The notes beneath the pieces are model-generated. The model saw nothing but the letters and a program-made list of their open reading frames with translations. It had not been told where the DNA came from and did not search any database. The position numbers were made by a program, and so were the translations under genes. Shown here in pieces: positions 11,461-24,830 of a DNA stretch of 64,000 nt. Position 1 is the stretch's first letter, and every line of letters begins with the position of its first letter. Origin of the DNA: Torymus aiolomorphi (Eukaryota; Arthropoda; Insecta; Hymenoptera; Torymidae); NCBI GenBank assembly GCA_036365515.1, contig CM070875.1, positions 7,716,501-7,780,500 of the forward strand, in the 5' to 3' direction.

Positions 11461-12318
11461 TTCATTGACTTCGTGGGTCCGAAGGAACCCACGTCGGCGG
11501 GAAACCAATACATACTGACAATTCAAGATAACTTCAGTAAGTATTGCGTACTGGTACCTGTGCGCCAAGCGACGGCAGAAGAAGTCAACCGTGCTCTAAC
11601 AAAAAAACTAATCTGTTATTTCGGATCCCCAGCCACCTTAATATCAGACCAGGGACCTCATTTTATGAACCGTACCTTAGAAGAGTTCGCACGAATTTTT
11701 AAAATTAATAAATTTTCAACCACGGCTTACCATCCCCAGTCTAACGGCGGTATCGAGAGGATGCATCATATGCTTAATGAATATTTGAAGTTTTATTTAA
11801 AGGAATTTGCGGACTGGGATAGTTTGCTGCTGTTAGCGCAGCATTCTTATAACACCACCGTGCACGAGGGATCAGGTTACTCACCGCCCGAAATAGTATT
11901 CGGCTTGAGAGCCCGAACACCGACTAGTTTCCCGCCTATGGAATACCTACTGACGTATAACGAATACATGACTGATACAACACAATCGCTCGCCCAGGTA
12001 CGGACGTTAGCAGCCATGAATTTAACACAAGCTAAATATAAGTCGAAATTCTACAATGATCAGTGCCAAAATATACGGAATTTCCGCGAAGGAGAAATGG
12101 TCTATGTACAAAAGAAGCCTAAGCATGGAGAAACAGACCAGGAATATGTAGGACCGTGCGAGATTCTAGATGTTAACTATGGGACTGACAGCGTAGAAAT
12201 AAAAAAGGGAGAACACACGCGTATAGTCCATATGGATATGATTAAACATAGCTTCGAACTACCAAAGCCAACATTGGGATCGGTGGAGACACCACAAGAC
12301 GGGGACAAGATGCTATAA
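11461..12318 (+). CDS. pol: Ty3/gypsy integrase core and C-terminus, left-arm copy
   Basis: An open frame of about 285 codons; the homologous part begins with FIDFVGP just upstream of the first ATG (11473). All three catalytic residues are present: Asp in FIDFVGP, Asp in ISDQGPHF, Glu in SNGGIERMHH. A GPY/F-type C-terminal module follows (YVGPCEILDV, then VHMDMIKHSF), ending at 12318. The zinc finger, RT and protease are missing: 5' homology stops at about 11390 near the compound repeat. The start ATG is therefore not a true gene start. It could be catalytically competent as a domain, but it lacks its polyprotein. Confidence 0.85.
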   Translation, partial: FIDFVGPKEPTSAGNQYILTIQDNFSKYCVLVPVRQATAEEVNRALTKKLICYFGSPATLISDQGPHFMNRTLEEFARIFKINKFSTTAYHPQSNGGIERMHHMLNEYLKFYLKEFADWDSLLLLAQHSYNTTVHEGSGYSPPEIVFGLRARTPTSFPPMEYLLTYNEYMTDTTQSLAQVRTLAAMNLTQAKYKSKFYNDQCQNIRNFREGEMVYVQKKPKHGETDQEYVGPCEILDVNYGTDSVEIKKGEHTRIVHMDMIKHSFELPKPTLGSVETPQDGDKML

Positions 12319-12472
12319 TGCGCCATCCAAAAACCAGACAAATAAGGGGTAGGATGGACCAAAAATAACGCTAGCAGAAACATTTTTATAATTTTTTTCC
12401 GCGGCCCTCGGATGCCGCCTAACGATATAAATAATTATCAAAGATTTATTACGGTCTATAAATATAAATTTT

Positions 12473-12649
12473 ATGGAAGATAACCGTAGCGCAATTATCG
12501 AGGTGGATTACTCGCATTTAAAAAGTACCGAACGCAACAACACAATGACAGTCGTATATTACGGATGCCAAAACTCCGTAATAGACTACATGCATGCTTT
12601 ACTCCAGAAAATAAATGGCACAATTGTACGTCCTTTTAAATTCTTTTGA
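12473..12649 (+). CDS. Small ORF downstream of integrase, left arm (58 aa), unknown
   Basis: ATG at 12473 to TGA at 12649. Residues include YYGCQNSVIDYMHALL. I do not recognise a family. The same frame is kept open in the right-arm copy (20485-20661) with one visible residue change (Ser to Ala), which hints at, but does not prove, real coding. It may be the last ORF of the integrase-bearing element. Confidence 0.35.
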   Translation: MEDNRSAIIEVDYSHLKSTERNNTMTVVYYGCQNSVIDYMHALLQKINGTIVRPFKFF

Positions 12650-12923
12650 TAATACGCCATACGACGTAAACAGCAGAATGATGATTTATCACATTTTACC
12701 CCGTAAAATGGGAATAAGCCATTGACAATGGGAAGTATATGGTCGCATTGTACGACTGCGGACGTGGTCCTTAAATACTTCAAGCGTGACCACATATAGA
12801 TGTTGGAACGGGAAATACTCGTTCGGACTCGCTACCTCTGTTAAATAACATGTACTGTATCGATGTATCGATGTACTGTTAGATACTTTATATATTCGAA
12901 CTTATAGCGTGATAATTTTATAT

Positions 12924-13056
12924 ATTACTGTATTGTTATTAATTATTAGATAACCTTTAAATATAAAAGCAATCAATAAAATAATTATATATTACTGTAT
13001 TGTTATTAATTATTAGATAACCTTTAAATATAAAAGCAATCAATAAAATAATTATT
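12924..13056. repeat. Two-copy tandem repeat, period 67 bp
   Basis: ATTACTGTATTGTTATTAAT begins at 12924 and 12991. The unit ends with AATCAATAAAATAATTAT. The mirrored duplicate is at about 20085-20215, so the tandem duplication predates the inverted duplication. Confidence 0.8.
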
Positions 13057-13265
13057 ATCAATTTTTTTATACAAAAGTAGGAATCAAAATTTACGAATAA
13101 CAAAATGAATTTAGAAAATGATAATTAGCAAAAGGAAATATAGGGATGACAGGAAAAGGTCGTGAAATAAAAAGAAAAAAACTATGAGATTTTTGTTTTT
13201 ATTAATACAAATTCATATCAATATTACAATACATATCTTATTATTAAATATAATAAACAATAGGA

Positions 13266-13721
<456 letters not shown>

Positions 13722-13724
13722 CAT

Positions 13725-13847
13725 GCGTTATTTCTGGGACCCCGCTAGAGTGTCGGTACTAAGAGAGGGATTATTTCTTTAGTCACTTGTATGGCGCAAC
13801 TCTGAGAAAACGGACTATATAACACTGTATAATCCCAGAAATAACGC
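13725..13847. mobile_element. MITE with 15-bp TIRs, left arm
   Basis: 123-bp element with perfect terminal inverted repeats GCGTTATTTCTGGGA at 13725-13739 and 13833-13847, sitting between (TA)n arrays as expected for a TA-targeting DNA transposon. Mirrored copy at 19409-19531. Confidence 0.75.
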
Positions 13848-13857
13848 TTAAAAACAT

Positions 13858-15218
<1,361 letters not shown>

Positions 15219-15357
15219 CCCCTCTCCCAGATGTTGCGTAGCGAGAGAGAAGCAACTCGATACTGAGGCTCTCGTTCGATTCGACTTTACGTCGTCGTAG
15301 GCGGCAGAGACGACAGTTCCGGATACGCGCGGATCAGCTCGTGTACTAAACGGCTGA

Positions 15358-17061
15358 TCAGACGATCCACGTCGAGGGATCGTCCGCACGCACACGTCTT
15401 CTTCTTGTCTTCGTCTTCGGGCCCTCTTTCCGCTCCGGGCAGGCCCAGTGAAGGTGCGTTGGTGACCTACACGTCCAACACAATTTTCTGGTTGGACTCG
15501 GTGGTGGGGAGTTATATGCTCCGAGTGCGTTCCTCGATCTTGACGAGCGGTATACTCGACTATCCAACCCCTGCTGGATATACCGCTGTTTGGGACGTCG
15601 AGAGGCTACCGTCGTCCAAGGATTCGAACCTGTTCCTTGATTCGAACCCAGTCCACTCGAGGGTTTTCTGCCTTTATCTCTTTTGGATAACTTTGGAGGT
15701 CGTTGCATGGCCGCTGCATGCGCCTCTTTTTTCCCTGTCGAGCTGGACTTTTGAAGACTTCGGGACGACTTCTTGTTGTCTTTAGTCCCTAGGTCCGATC
15801 GAGGTTGCTTTGCAGAGTGTTTGGCTGCACCTGCGGCTCGTTTCTTATTAGGCGCAGCGGAATTATGAAGTGATGACATTTGCGCGCGTAGCTGGCGCAG
15901 CTCGTCGTGCAGTCGCCTCACTTCTTCGCTTAGGCGCCTAACTTTCTCCTCCTCCAATTTACGCGTCTGATTACATTCGCATTCGCAATGACGCTCGCCT
16001 TCTGCTTGCGTCGATACGTCGCGAAATTGCGAAGTAATCAGCGTTCGGTCCACCGGTTGTGCCGTCCCCAGACTATCGATCTCTTCCTCGTTGCTCCTTG
16101 GAAGGCTTGTCTGCTCTTCGTCTTCAGGAGTCTTTGAATGAGTAATACAGCCGTCCGATGCCGATATATTCCATAAACGGGCCATATCAGACGCTTCGGA
16201 CAGGGGGAAGCTTGGAAAATCTCCCTTCCCCCAGGCTGCATTTACTCCGTCGTCTTGGGCTTGGGAGTATTCAGCACAGCCGTTGGGTGCCCTCAGGCAG
16301 TCTGTATACGCCAAGCGACGTGAAGTATCAGACTTCTCGAACAGGGGGAAGCTTGGAGAATCTCCCCTCCCCCAGGCTGTGCTTACTCCGACGTCGATTT
16401 CGTGGATGGAAGCTGAAGATGATGGCGATGGTGCGGTTGCTGCACAGCTGTCCGAAATCCATGTGCGGTCTGCATTCCCCTCGCGACTCGCGTCCTCGGA
16501 TTCTTCGGACTGGAAGGAGATCGGGGAATCTCCCCTCCCCCAAGCTGTGCTGCACCTTAGGTGCACCTGGACATCACCCGGCCCTCCCGCTGGAGATAAA
16601 GTGCTCCGTGGTGACGTAAGAGCCTCGTGTCTTACGTCGGGAGGACTGCCTGCTCTTTGGTTCATCTGCAAGACATGTGTCCTTATGGAACTCAGCAAGT
16701 TGTCGACTGCTTTGTTCGACGCCAATTGCTGAAACAGGCTGTGAGTTGAGGGATCGGCAATTCGGTTCACTTCTGGAGCGCCGCTTGTATTGAGGGTCGT
16801 CGTGTTGACGAACTTATTCCTGCAATCGAGCCTCCTTGTGAACTGCTCGTAATCACTTCCATTTATTTCTTGTGTGAAGTGGGCTGGGTTGTAACTTCCC
16901 ATTAGCCATTGAGCGATTCGCTTAGAATCCCCCTCGAGATGTCCGGTGCTTCTTAAATCTAGAGCTATATTTGCTTCTATTACAGCTTCAAAGCTCAGCT
17001 CTAGATTTTTGCGCCAATGCTCCATCTTATCGGCTAGTTCTTCTGGGGTCGATGATTCCAT
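15358..17061 (-). CDS. gag: Gag-like protein with coiled coil and CCHC zinc knuckle
   Basis: An intact 567-codon ORF starting MESSTPEELADKMEHW. In order: an N-terminal helical region (1-60); an imperfect repeat of TAWGRGDSP-type motifs, three clear copies (about residues 168-290); an acidic Ser-rich linker; a Cys/Glu patch then a coiled coil (RKLEEEKVRRLSEEVRRL, about 370-410); a very basic Lys/Ser/Arg region (about 410-520); and one zinc knuckle CWTCRSPTHLHWAC (CX2CX4HX4C) near the C-terminus. This is the layout of a nucleocapsid-bearing Gag that packages RNA. No protease, RT or integrase follows: a polypurine tract and the 3' LTR come 130-140 bases later. It is probably a non-autonomous element relying on pol in trans. 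Another option is a domesticated gag, but the flanking LTRs argue against that. Confidence 0.75.
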   Translation of the reverse strand: MESSTPEELADKMEHWRKNLELSFEAVIEANIALDLRSTGHLEGDSKRIAQWLMGSYNPAHFTQEINGSDYEQFTRRLDCRNKFVNTTTLNTSGAPEVNRIADPSTHSLFQQLASNKAVDNLLSSIRTHVLQMNQRAGSPPDVRHEALTSPRSTLSPAGGPGDVQVHLRCSTAWGRGDSPISFQSEESEDASREGNADRTWISDSCAATAPSPSSSASIHEIDVGVSTAWGRGDSPSFPLFEKSDTSRRLAYTDCLRAPNGCAEYSQAQDDGVNAAWGKGDFPSFPLSEASDMARLWNISASDGCITHSKTPEDEEQTSLPRSNEEEIDSLGTAQPVDRTLITSQFRDVSTQAEGERHCECECNQTRKLEEEKVRRLSEEVRRLHDELRQLRAQMSSLHNSAAPNKKRAAGAAKHSAKQPRSDLGTKDNKKSSRSLQKSSSTGKKEAHAAAMQRPPKLSKRDKGRKPSSGLGSNQGTGSNPWTTVASRRPKQRYIQQGLDSRVYRSSRSRNALGAYNSPPPSPTRKLCWTCRSPTHLHWACPERKEGPKTKTRRRRVRADDPSTWIV

Positions 17062-17827
17062 CTTGCGAAGCTAGACCGATTATATAAAAAATTTGGTGAC
17101 GAATTGTGTGTGTATGCGCAACTAACTACTGAGATTCTCTCTCTAATTGGCCGTCTGTTACGCAAATTACAATGTTAGAATTCTAACTACCACACACAAT
17201 TGTCCCAAGCTGCTCGAGAATGACGTATCTCGATGCAGCTAGCTAGGGAGAGAACGTGGCTATTCCAAAAAAAAATTCGCGACGATAACGATTTAAATAA
17301 TTCCCGCAACCAAAAAAAAAGGATGAAATTATTCTCACTTTCGACCGGCTGCACGCACAGGCACGGTCAAACCAAAAAAAAATCGCGTGAAAATCGCTTT
17401 AAATCTCGCGTCAAAAAAAGGAATTTAATTCTCGCCACATATGACGACGAAAACAACGATAATCGTCGTTTAAATGCTCTCGCCCTGGCTTTACATCAGT
17501 TTAAAAGGCTCGAGCTAAGTATACACAATACTACCCGAGCATAAACATAAACACACACAAAAACAAGCAATCGGCTGTTTTGTGTTTATGTTTGAATGCG
17601 CGTCGCGAGCCTTCTTGTCTGTTTGTTTACGCCCGGCACCTCGACTTGGCGAGTTTAAATCACTGCGCCTATCAGCTGCACCGGCATATGGCCATTGGCC
17701 GTCAGCTGAATAGTCGGGTGCAGTGATTCGCGCCCGGGCGAATTTAAACGAAACGCGATTTGAATAGGCCGGTCTCGAACGTACCGGCCGCTAACCTTCT
17801 CCTTAAACCCAACACGTTAGGGCGCCA
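17062..17827 (-). other. PBS and leader of gag-only element, copy C
   Basis: Minus-strand leader between PBS (TGGCGCCCTAACGTG, first base at 17827) and the gag ATG at 17061. It is almost identical to 8977-9742. Confidence 0.7.
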
Positions 17828-17829
17828 TT

Positions 17830-18364
17830 TGTAACGGATGAGTGAAAAAAAAAGACTTTACAGAAAAATAACGCATCTCGATACGCGCCGACAAGAAGGC
17901 GGGGGATCCGCCGCTCGGCGCGGTCGGATCGATGTGATTGTTTTTCGCTGGGCCGGCGATCAAGACACCGGCCGCTCGCCGGTGCGAGCCGAAAATACAA
18001 ATCAATCGCTGCGCGGAAAATAGGCGAAGAGTCTTACCGGGAGGGAAGTGCACTCCCCTCGTCGCTCGCTCACGAATCCGCTCCTGCGTCAGGCCTTATC
18101 CTCCGGTCGACTTCGGAGTTTTCAGGCCGAGTCCTAACGTGCAGCGTTCACCCACAGATGCTTCGGACCCCAGGAGTGGCTCGGATTGCTCACGTGCGCT
18201 GCTCTTCGTGGTCGGTACGTGTACGGGCGCTGCTCTGCACCGGTGAGGACGCACGATACCGTTTTCTTCGCGGACGATCAAATTAACTCGCGTACGCGCG
18301 GTTTGACAGCCCGAGAGAATCTGATTCAAAAAGAATCGGGCGCGACTTAGCAACGGTCAAAGTC
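17830..18364 (-). repeat. 5'-truncated 5' LTR (short form), copy C
   Basis: Minus-strand LTR ending CCGTTACA two bases before the PBS. Its first 160-170 bp are missing: at 18364 it switches through a short (TA)n into copy D in opposite orientation. Confidence 0.75.
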
Positions 18365-18375
18365 TATATATATAT

Positions 18376-19385
18376 TATAACGAGGTTCCAAGATAAAATA
18401 CGGAGAAGATAAGCATCTCGGTCCTCCGTATTCTATCGAACCCGTTAGGCTCTCGTTCCCGCGAATTCGTATATCTCGAGCGAGTATTGACATCGCTCGG
18501 ACGATGTATTCGCGTTAGCTACGCGCGGGGCAGGCGCGACTTTGACCGTTGCTAAGTCGCGCCCGATTCTTTTTGAATCAGATTCTCTCGGGCTGTCAAA
18601 CCGCGCGTACGCGAGTTAATTTGATCGTCCGCGAAGAAAACGGTATCGTGCGTCCTCACCGGTGCAGAGCAGCGCCCGTACACGTACCGACCACGAAGAG
18701 CAGCGCACGTGAGCAATCCGAGCCACTCCTGGGGTCCGAAGCGTCTGTAGGTGAACGCTGCACGTTAGGACTCGGCCTGAAAACTCCGAAGTCGACCGGA
18801 GGATAAGGCCTGACGCAGGAGCGGATTCGTGAGCGAGCGACGAGGGGAGTGCACTCCCCTCCCGGCAAGACTCTTCGCCTATTTTCCGCGCAGCGATTGA
18901 TTTGTATTTTCGGCTCGCAGCGGCGAGCGGCCGGGGTCTTGATCGCCGGCCCAGCGAAAAACAATCACATCGATCCGCCCGCGCCGAGCGGCGGATCCCC
19001 CCGCCTTCTTGTCAACGCGCAACGCGACGCGTATTTTGTATAGGATAAATTAGAATAGATCTTGTTATAGTTTTGAATGTAACCAAGACCACTCGTTATT
19101 TATTAACCTTCACCTAACCTTCTCCCGGATACCGCCGCCTCCGCGGGATCGTCGAACCAAGACGACGATCATTCTGAGTGGCCGCGCCTCGCGTCTAGTT
19201 AGCGCGAGTATTAACCCTTTCCGGCGCACGGAAAAGTCGAGTTTAATCGTGAACTCGACATTTGTAAACAGGGATCCAGAGAACATCAACCCCGAGTGCT
19301 CGGCGTAGAAGTAGCACTCGACGGCACCGTGTTCTAGGGTTCGGTTCGCGGAATTACAAAAGATTTCCCCAGGCCTCCCGTTACA
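18376..19385 (+). repeat. LTR (long form), copy D, inverted against copy C
   Basis: 1010 bp, TATAACGAGG to CCTCCCGTTACA, plus orientation, very similar to copy B. Together with copy C it forms a tight palindrome (about 17835-18960) with only about 11 bases of TA-rich spacer. Confidence 0.8.
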
Positions 19386-19408
19386 ATATATATATATAAA
19401 TGTTTTTA

Positions 19409-19531
19409 AGCGTTATTTCTGGGATTATACAGTGTTATATAGTCCGTTTTCTCAGAGTTGCGCCATATAAGTGACTAAAGAAATAATCCCTCTCTTAGTA
19501 CCGACACTTTAGCGGGGTCCCAGAAATAACG
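19409..19531. mobile_element. MITE with 15-bp TIRs, right arm
   Basis: Mirror copy of 13725-13847: GCGTTATTTCTGGGA at one end and its complement at the other. Only one or two base differences are visible. Confidence 0.75.
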
Positions 19532-19532
19532 C

Positions 19533-19868
19533 ATGTATATATATATATATATATATATATTGTTTCAAAAATGGGAATGGGCCCGTTTGGATCATCGAAT
19601 AAAGGAAGATCTGGCGAGGCCAGATTTCGACCTAATGGAGCTGGCTGCCTCATTAAAACATCAGCGATCAGTCTCAATCCTGAATGGCTGTTTAGCGCTT
19701 ACCCTTGGGGCGCAGGCTGCTGAGAAAGAAGATTTTTATGGCTTGGAAAGGTTGTTCTACTTACTGGAGGTGCTGGTCGATTGGCGAGTCCGGATCACCT
19801 TTAGACAATTAAGTGAAGGTACTTGCTGCTTCACTGAGCAAGATCTGGTCTTCAAAAGCCCTTTGTAA
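19533..19868 (+). CDS. Unknown ~102-aa ORF, right-arm copy
   Basis: Mirror of 13266-13574; the frame is intact from the (TA)n edge to TAA at 19868. The first residues of the longest frame are translated TA repeat and not real. Family unknown. Confidence 0.4.
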   Translation: MYIYIYIYILFQKWEWARLDHRIKEDLARPDFDLMELAASLKHQRSVSILNGCLALTLGAQAAEKEDFYGLERLFYLLEVLVDWRVRITFRQLSEGTCCFTEQDLVFKSPL

Positions 19869-20084
19869 TCCTATTGTTTATTATATTTAATAATAAGATA
19901 TGTATTGTAATATTGATATGAATTTGTATTAATAAAAACAAAAATCTCATAGTTTTTTTCTTTTTATTTCACGACCTTTTCCTGTCATCCCTATATTTCC
20001 TTTTGCTAATTATCATTTTCTAAATTCATTTTGTTATTCGTAAATTTTGATTCCTACTTTTGTATAAAAAAATTGATAATAATT

Positions 20085-20218
20085 ATTTTATTGATTGCTT
20101 TTATATTTAAAGGTTATCTAATAATTAATAACAATACAGTAATATATAATTATTTTATTGATTGCTTTTATATTTAAAGGTTATCTAATAATTAATAACA
20201 ATACAGTAATATATAAAA
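20085..20218. repeat. 67-bp tandem duplication, right arm
   Basis: Mirror of 12924-13056. Confidence 0.75.
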
Positions 20219-20484
20219 TTATCTCGCTATAAGTTCGAATATATAAAGTATCTAACAGTACATCGATACATCGATACAGTACATGTTATTTAACAGAGGT
20301 AGCGAGTCCGAACGAGTATTTCCCGTTCCAACATCTATATGTGGACACGCTTGAAGTATTTAAGGACCACGTCCGCAGTCGTACAATGCGACCATATACT
20401 TCTCATTGTCAATGGCTTATTCCCATTTTACGGGGTAAAATGTGATAAATCATCATTCTGCTGTTTACGTCGTATGGCGTATTA

Positions 20485-20661
20485 TCAAAAGAATTTAAAA
20501 GGACGTACAATTGTGCCATTTATTTTCTGGAGTAAAGCATGCATGTAGTCTATTACGGAGTTTTGGCATCCGTAATATACGACTGTCATTGTGTTGTTGC
20601 GTTCGGTACTTTTTAAATGCGCGTAATCCACCTCGATAATTGCGCTACGGTTATCTTCCAT
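20485..20661 (-). CDS. Small 58-aa ORF, right-arm copy, unknown
   Basis: Mirror of 12473-12649 with the frame intact. See that entry for description. Confidence 0.35.
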   Translation of the reverse strand: MEDNRSAIIEVDYAHLKSTERNNTMTVVYYGCQNSVIDYMHALLQKINGTIVRPFKFF

Positions 20662-20815
20662 AAAATTTATATTTATAGACCGTAATAAATCTTTGATAAT
20701 TATTTATATCGTTAGGCGGCATCCGAGGGCCGCGGAAAAAAATTATAAAAATGTTTCTGCTAGCGTTATTTTTGGTCCATCCTACCCCTTATTTGTCTGG
20801 TTTTTGGATGGCGCA

Positions 20816-21690
20816 TTATAGCATCTTGTCCCCGTCTTGTGGTGTCTCCACCGATCCCAATGTTGGCTTTGGTAGTTCGAAGCTATGTTTAATCATATCC
20901 ATATGGACTATACGCGTGTGTTCTCCCTTTTTTATTTCTACGCTGTCAGTCCCATAGTTAACATCTAGGATCTCGCACGGTCCTACATATTCCTGGTCTG
21001 TTTCTCCATGCTTAGGCTTCTTTTGTACATAGACCATTTCTCCTTCGCGGAAATTCCGTATATTTTGGCACTGATCATTGTAGAATTTCGACTTATATTT
21101 AGCTTGTGTTAAATTCATGGCTGCTAACGTCCGTAGCTGGGCGAGCGATTGTGTTGTATCAGCCATGTATTCGTTATACGTCAGTAGGTATTCCATAGGC
21201 GGGAAACTAGTCGGTGTTCGGGCTCTCAAGCTGAATACTATTTCGGGCGGTGAGTAACCTGATCCCTCGTGCACGGTGGTGTTATAAGAATGCTGCGCTA
21301 ACAGCAGCAAACTATCCCAGTCCGCAAATTCCTTTAAATAAAACTTCAAATATTCATTAAGCATATGATGCATCCTCTCGATACCGCCGTTAGACTGGGG
21401 ATGGTAAGCCGTGGTTGAAAATTTATTAATTTTAAAAATTCGTGCGAACTCTTCTAAGGTACGGTTCATAAAATGAGGTCCCTGGTCTCATATTAAGGTG
21501 GCTGGGGATCCGAAATAACAGATTAGTATTTTTGTTAGAGCACGGTTGACTTCTTCTGCCGTCGCTTGGCGCACAGGTACCAGTACGCAATACTTACTGA
21601 AGTTATCTTGAATTGTCAGTATGTATTGGTTTCCCGCCGACGTGGGTTCCTTCGGACCCACGAAGTCAATGAATATTTTGCTAAATGTCA
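20816..21690 (-). pseudogene. pol: Ty3/gypsy integrase, right-arm copy with a nonsense mutation
   Basis: Mirror of 11461-12318. Relative to the left copy, the Ser codon of ISDQGPHF is TGA (near 21488), so the core is cut just before its second catalytic Asp. Downstream there are a few amino-acid changes (for example Gly to Ser in FGLRART). Upstream of the homology the right copy keeps about 55 bp (about 21724-21778) that the left copy lost. Confidence 0.85.
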
Positions 21691-21822
21691 GTAGTTATAG
21701 CAGCACTATGGCGAGACCCATACAATGACTCATCGGCGCCAGCCGAGGTCAATGTTTGTCGGGCCTCGTCATAGTGCTGCGTTAGCAAAGTTTGTGCATA
21801 AGTCTCTCTATGGTGAATACGT

Positions 21823-22440
<618 letters not shown>

Positions 22441-22482
<42 letters not shown>
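22441..22482. repeat. (GA)n microsatellite
   Basis: Counterpart of the left-arm (TC)n, less than half its length. Confidence 0.85.
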
Positions 22483-22486
<4 letters not shown>

Positions 22487-24612
22487 GATTTAGATTTAGA
22501 TTTAGATTTGTTCTTTATTTACACGATGGGGTAAAACCCCGTCTGGTGCCAGGTGAAGGTAGGATACAGTAGAGTAAGTATAACAAAAAATACAAATTAG
22601 ACAAAGATAGTTAAATAAAAATAATAAGAAAATAATAATAAAAGTAATAAGAAAATAATAATAAAAGTAATAAGAAAATAATAATAACGGCTAGAGAGTA
22701 GGTGAGCAAAAAATAACTGTACAAAAAAATAAATGCGTACAAAAAGCGGTAAAAATACGGTAGATGCTGTCGGGTAGCAGGTGGGCTGGAAGCCCTTCGT
22801 TCCGAATGCGCACGTTCCAGTCGGCCACGTCGCGATCGAACAGGGCGTCACGTAGAGTACGCTTGAAGCGCTGTAGGTTAGCTATGTCAAAGCCGGTGAA
22901 GTGGATCGAGTTGAGGAGGTCCATCGCCTCGAGGGCGAACGAGTGCTTAAATGCCTCTGTTCTCCGCGGAGGTGGTTCAAATGGCAGGGGTGGGCGGCGA
23001 TCCGAGCGGCGTAGGACGAGGTCTACGTTGAGTCTGCACATGAAGCGACCCACAAGGTATGGCGGATAAGCGTTGGCTATAACTTTGAAGGCCTGAAGCC
23101 CAATAAAGTATTGGCGACTTCGGCGAGCGGAGAGCCAGCCAAGCGCAAGCCGATGGGGCGTGACATGACCACAACGAGCAATATTGTCGACAACAAAACG
23201 AACGCAGGCCTTTAGAGCTTTTTCGAGCTTTTCGGTACGATCTTTGTCAAGGTGATTATAAACTGGAGCTGCGTAGTCGAGCTGCGGGAAAACAAGAGTT
23301 TCGGCGAGATATTTCCTAATGTTTCTCGACAGGGCATGGCGGAAAAGCCCAAGGTGAAAAGCGAGCCAAAGACCCTGCGAGTGACTTGTTTTGTGTGCAG
23401 CTGCCAGTCAAGGGTGTTGGTGAAAATGACACCTAGGCTACGTGCTTCCGTCGCATAAGGGAGCGTACAGCCGTCAATGGCGACACGAGGCAGAGTGGCT
23501 AGATCAAGCTCCCGAGTGTAGGCTGCGCTACCAATAATGACGATCTTTGTTTTCGCAGAATTCAGGGTGAGGCCGTTAGTACGGGCCCAGTCTGCGACCG
23601 TTTGGGCATCTCGAGTGACACGATCGAGTGCGAGATGGAAATCGGACGAAAAAAAATGATGGTAAAGCTGCGTGTCAGCGGCAAAGATCATCATCTCGGA
23701 AAAACGGACTACTGCCGAGAGGTCATTGATGAAGATGGCAAAAAGAAGCGTACCAAGAATACTCCCTTGTGGTACTCCAGAAGGCGCACGTAGTCAGTCG
23801 GAAATATTTCCGCCCGCGTCGACGACCGCTTGAAGTCTGTCGGCGAGGTATGTAAAAAACCACCAAAGGGCATGGGTGGTGAAGTTGAGCGCACGAAGTT
23901 TAGCGAGGAGAGCAGCGTGAGGAATAGAGTCGAAAGCCTTGGAGAAATCGAATAAGATAAGGAACGTTAATTTGCGCTGATCGATGGCGTGGCGAATGTC
24001 GTCAAAAACCCCTAACAGGGCCGTCTGGGTGCTGTGACCGGGGCGGAAACCAGCTTGACGAGGATAGAGCAATGAATTCGGCTCAAGGTAGCCCTGAAGG
24101 TGGTTATGAACCAACCGTTCAAGGACCTTTGACAGTTCTGGAAGTTGAGCGATCGGCCGTGTATCGGAAAGCTGAGACATCACTTTCGATTTCGCGAGCG
24201 GGCGAATTATTGCTCTTTTCCAGTTAGAGGGGAAGGTGGCTGTAGCTATGGTGGTGTTAAAGAGATTGGTGATATGCAAGAGGGAGTCTGATAGAGCAAG
24301 CTTGAGCATCGGTATAGAGAGGGCGTCGTGTCCTGTTGCCTTAGAGGACGACTTCAGAAGAGCGTCGGCCATTTCACGTTGAGAGAAAGGGCGGAGGCAG
24401 AAATGGCTATTGAGAGATGAGTTGAGTGGATGGTTTGCTATGGAGTCGAAATCAAGTTCAGTAATAGGGGGGTGGCGGCTCACGGTGGAGGCGTAAAAGT
24501 GGTTAAGATCATTTGCGGAGAATTTAGTAAGAGGTGAAGGGAGGCTAGGATTGGTAACATGGAGGCGCCGAAGGTCACGCTATTTAGCGTCGAGGGATGG
24601 GGCATCAGCGAG
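22483..24612 (-). mobile_element. 5'-truncated LINE with inactive reverse transcriptase
   Basis: Non-LTR retrotransposon of general Jockey/CR1 type. Read on the minus strand: RT part 23794-24483 with QAGFRPGHST and LFDFSKAFDSIPH; an in-frame TGA; then GVPQGSILG; then the catalytic box, which reads FAADTQLY instead of FADDTQLY, so one catalytic Asp is lost. A frameshift near 23290 precedes the C-terminal region (22800-23250). The 3' end has the GGGGTTTTACCCC stem, TAAATAAAG and AAATCT repeats. Relative to the left-arm copy about 170 bp near 22775 are deleted. The 5' end stops at a (GA)n array near 24612; endonuclease is absent. Confidence 0.85.
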
Positions 24613-24613
24613 G

Positions 24614-24709
<96 letters not shown>

Positions 24710-24830
24710 TTTCTATACTATAACATTTTTTATTTTTTCACACACACACACACACGCGCACACACGACATACACACACGCACACGCGCGCGCGACATTCC
24801 AGAGAGAGAGAAAATTTTAATTAGAAAAAA
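24614..24830. repeat. (GA)n and compound (CA)n repeat
   Basis: About 93 bp of pure GA, then the same AAAAAATGTTATAG-type spacer (on the other strand) and CA/CG block as in the palindrome arms. Confidence 0.85.
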
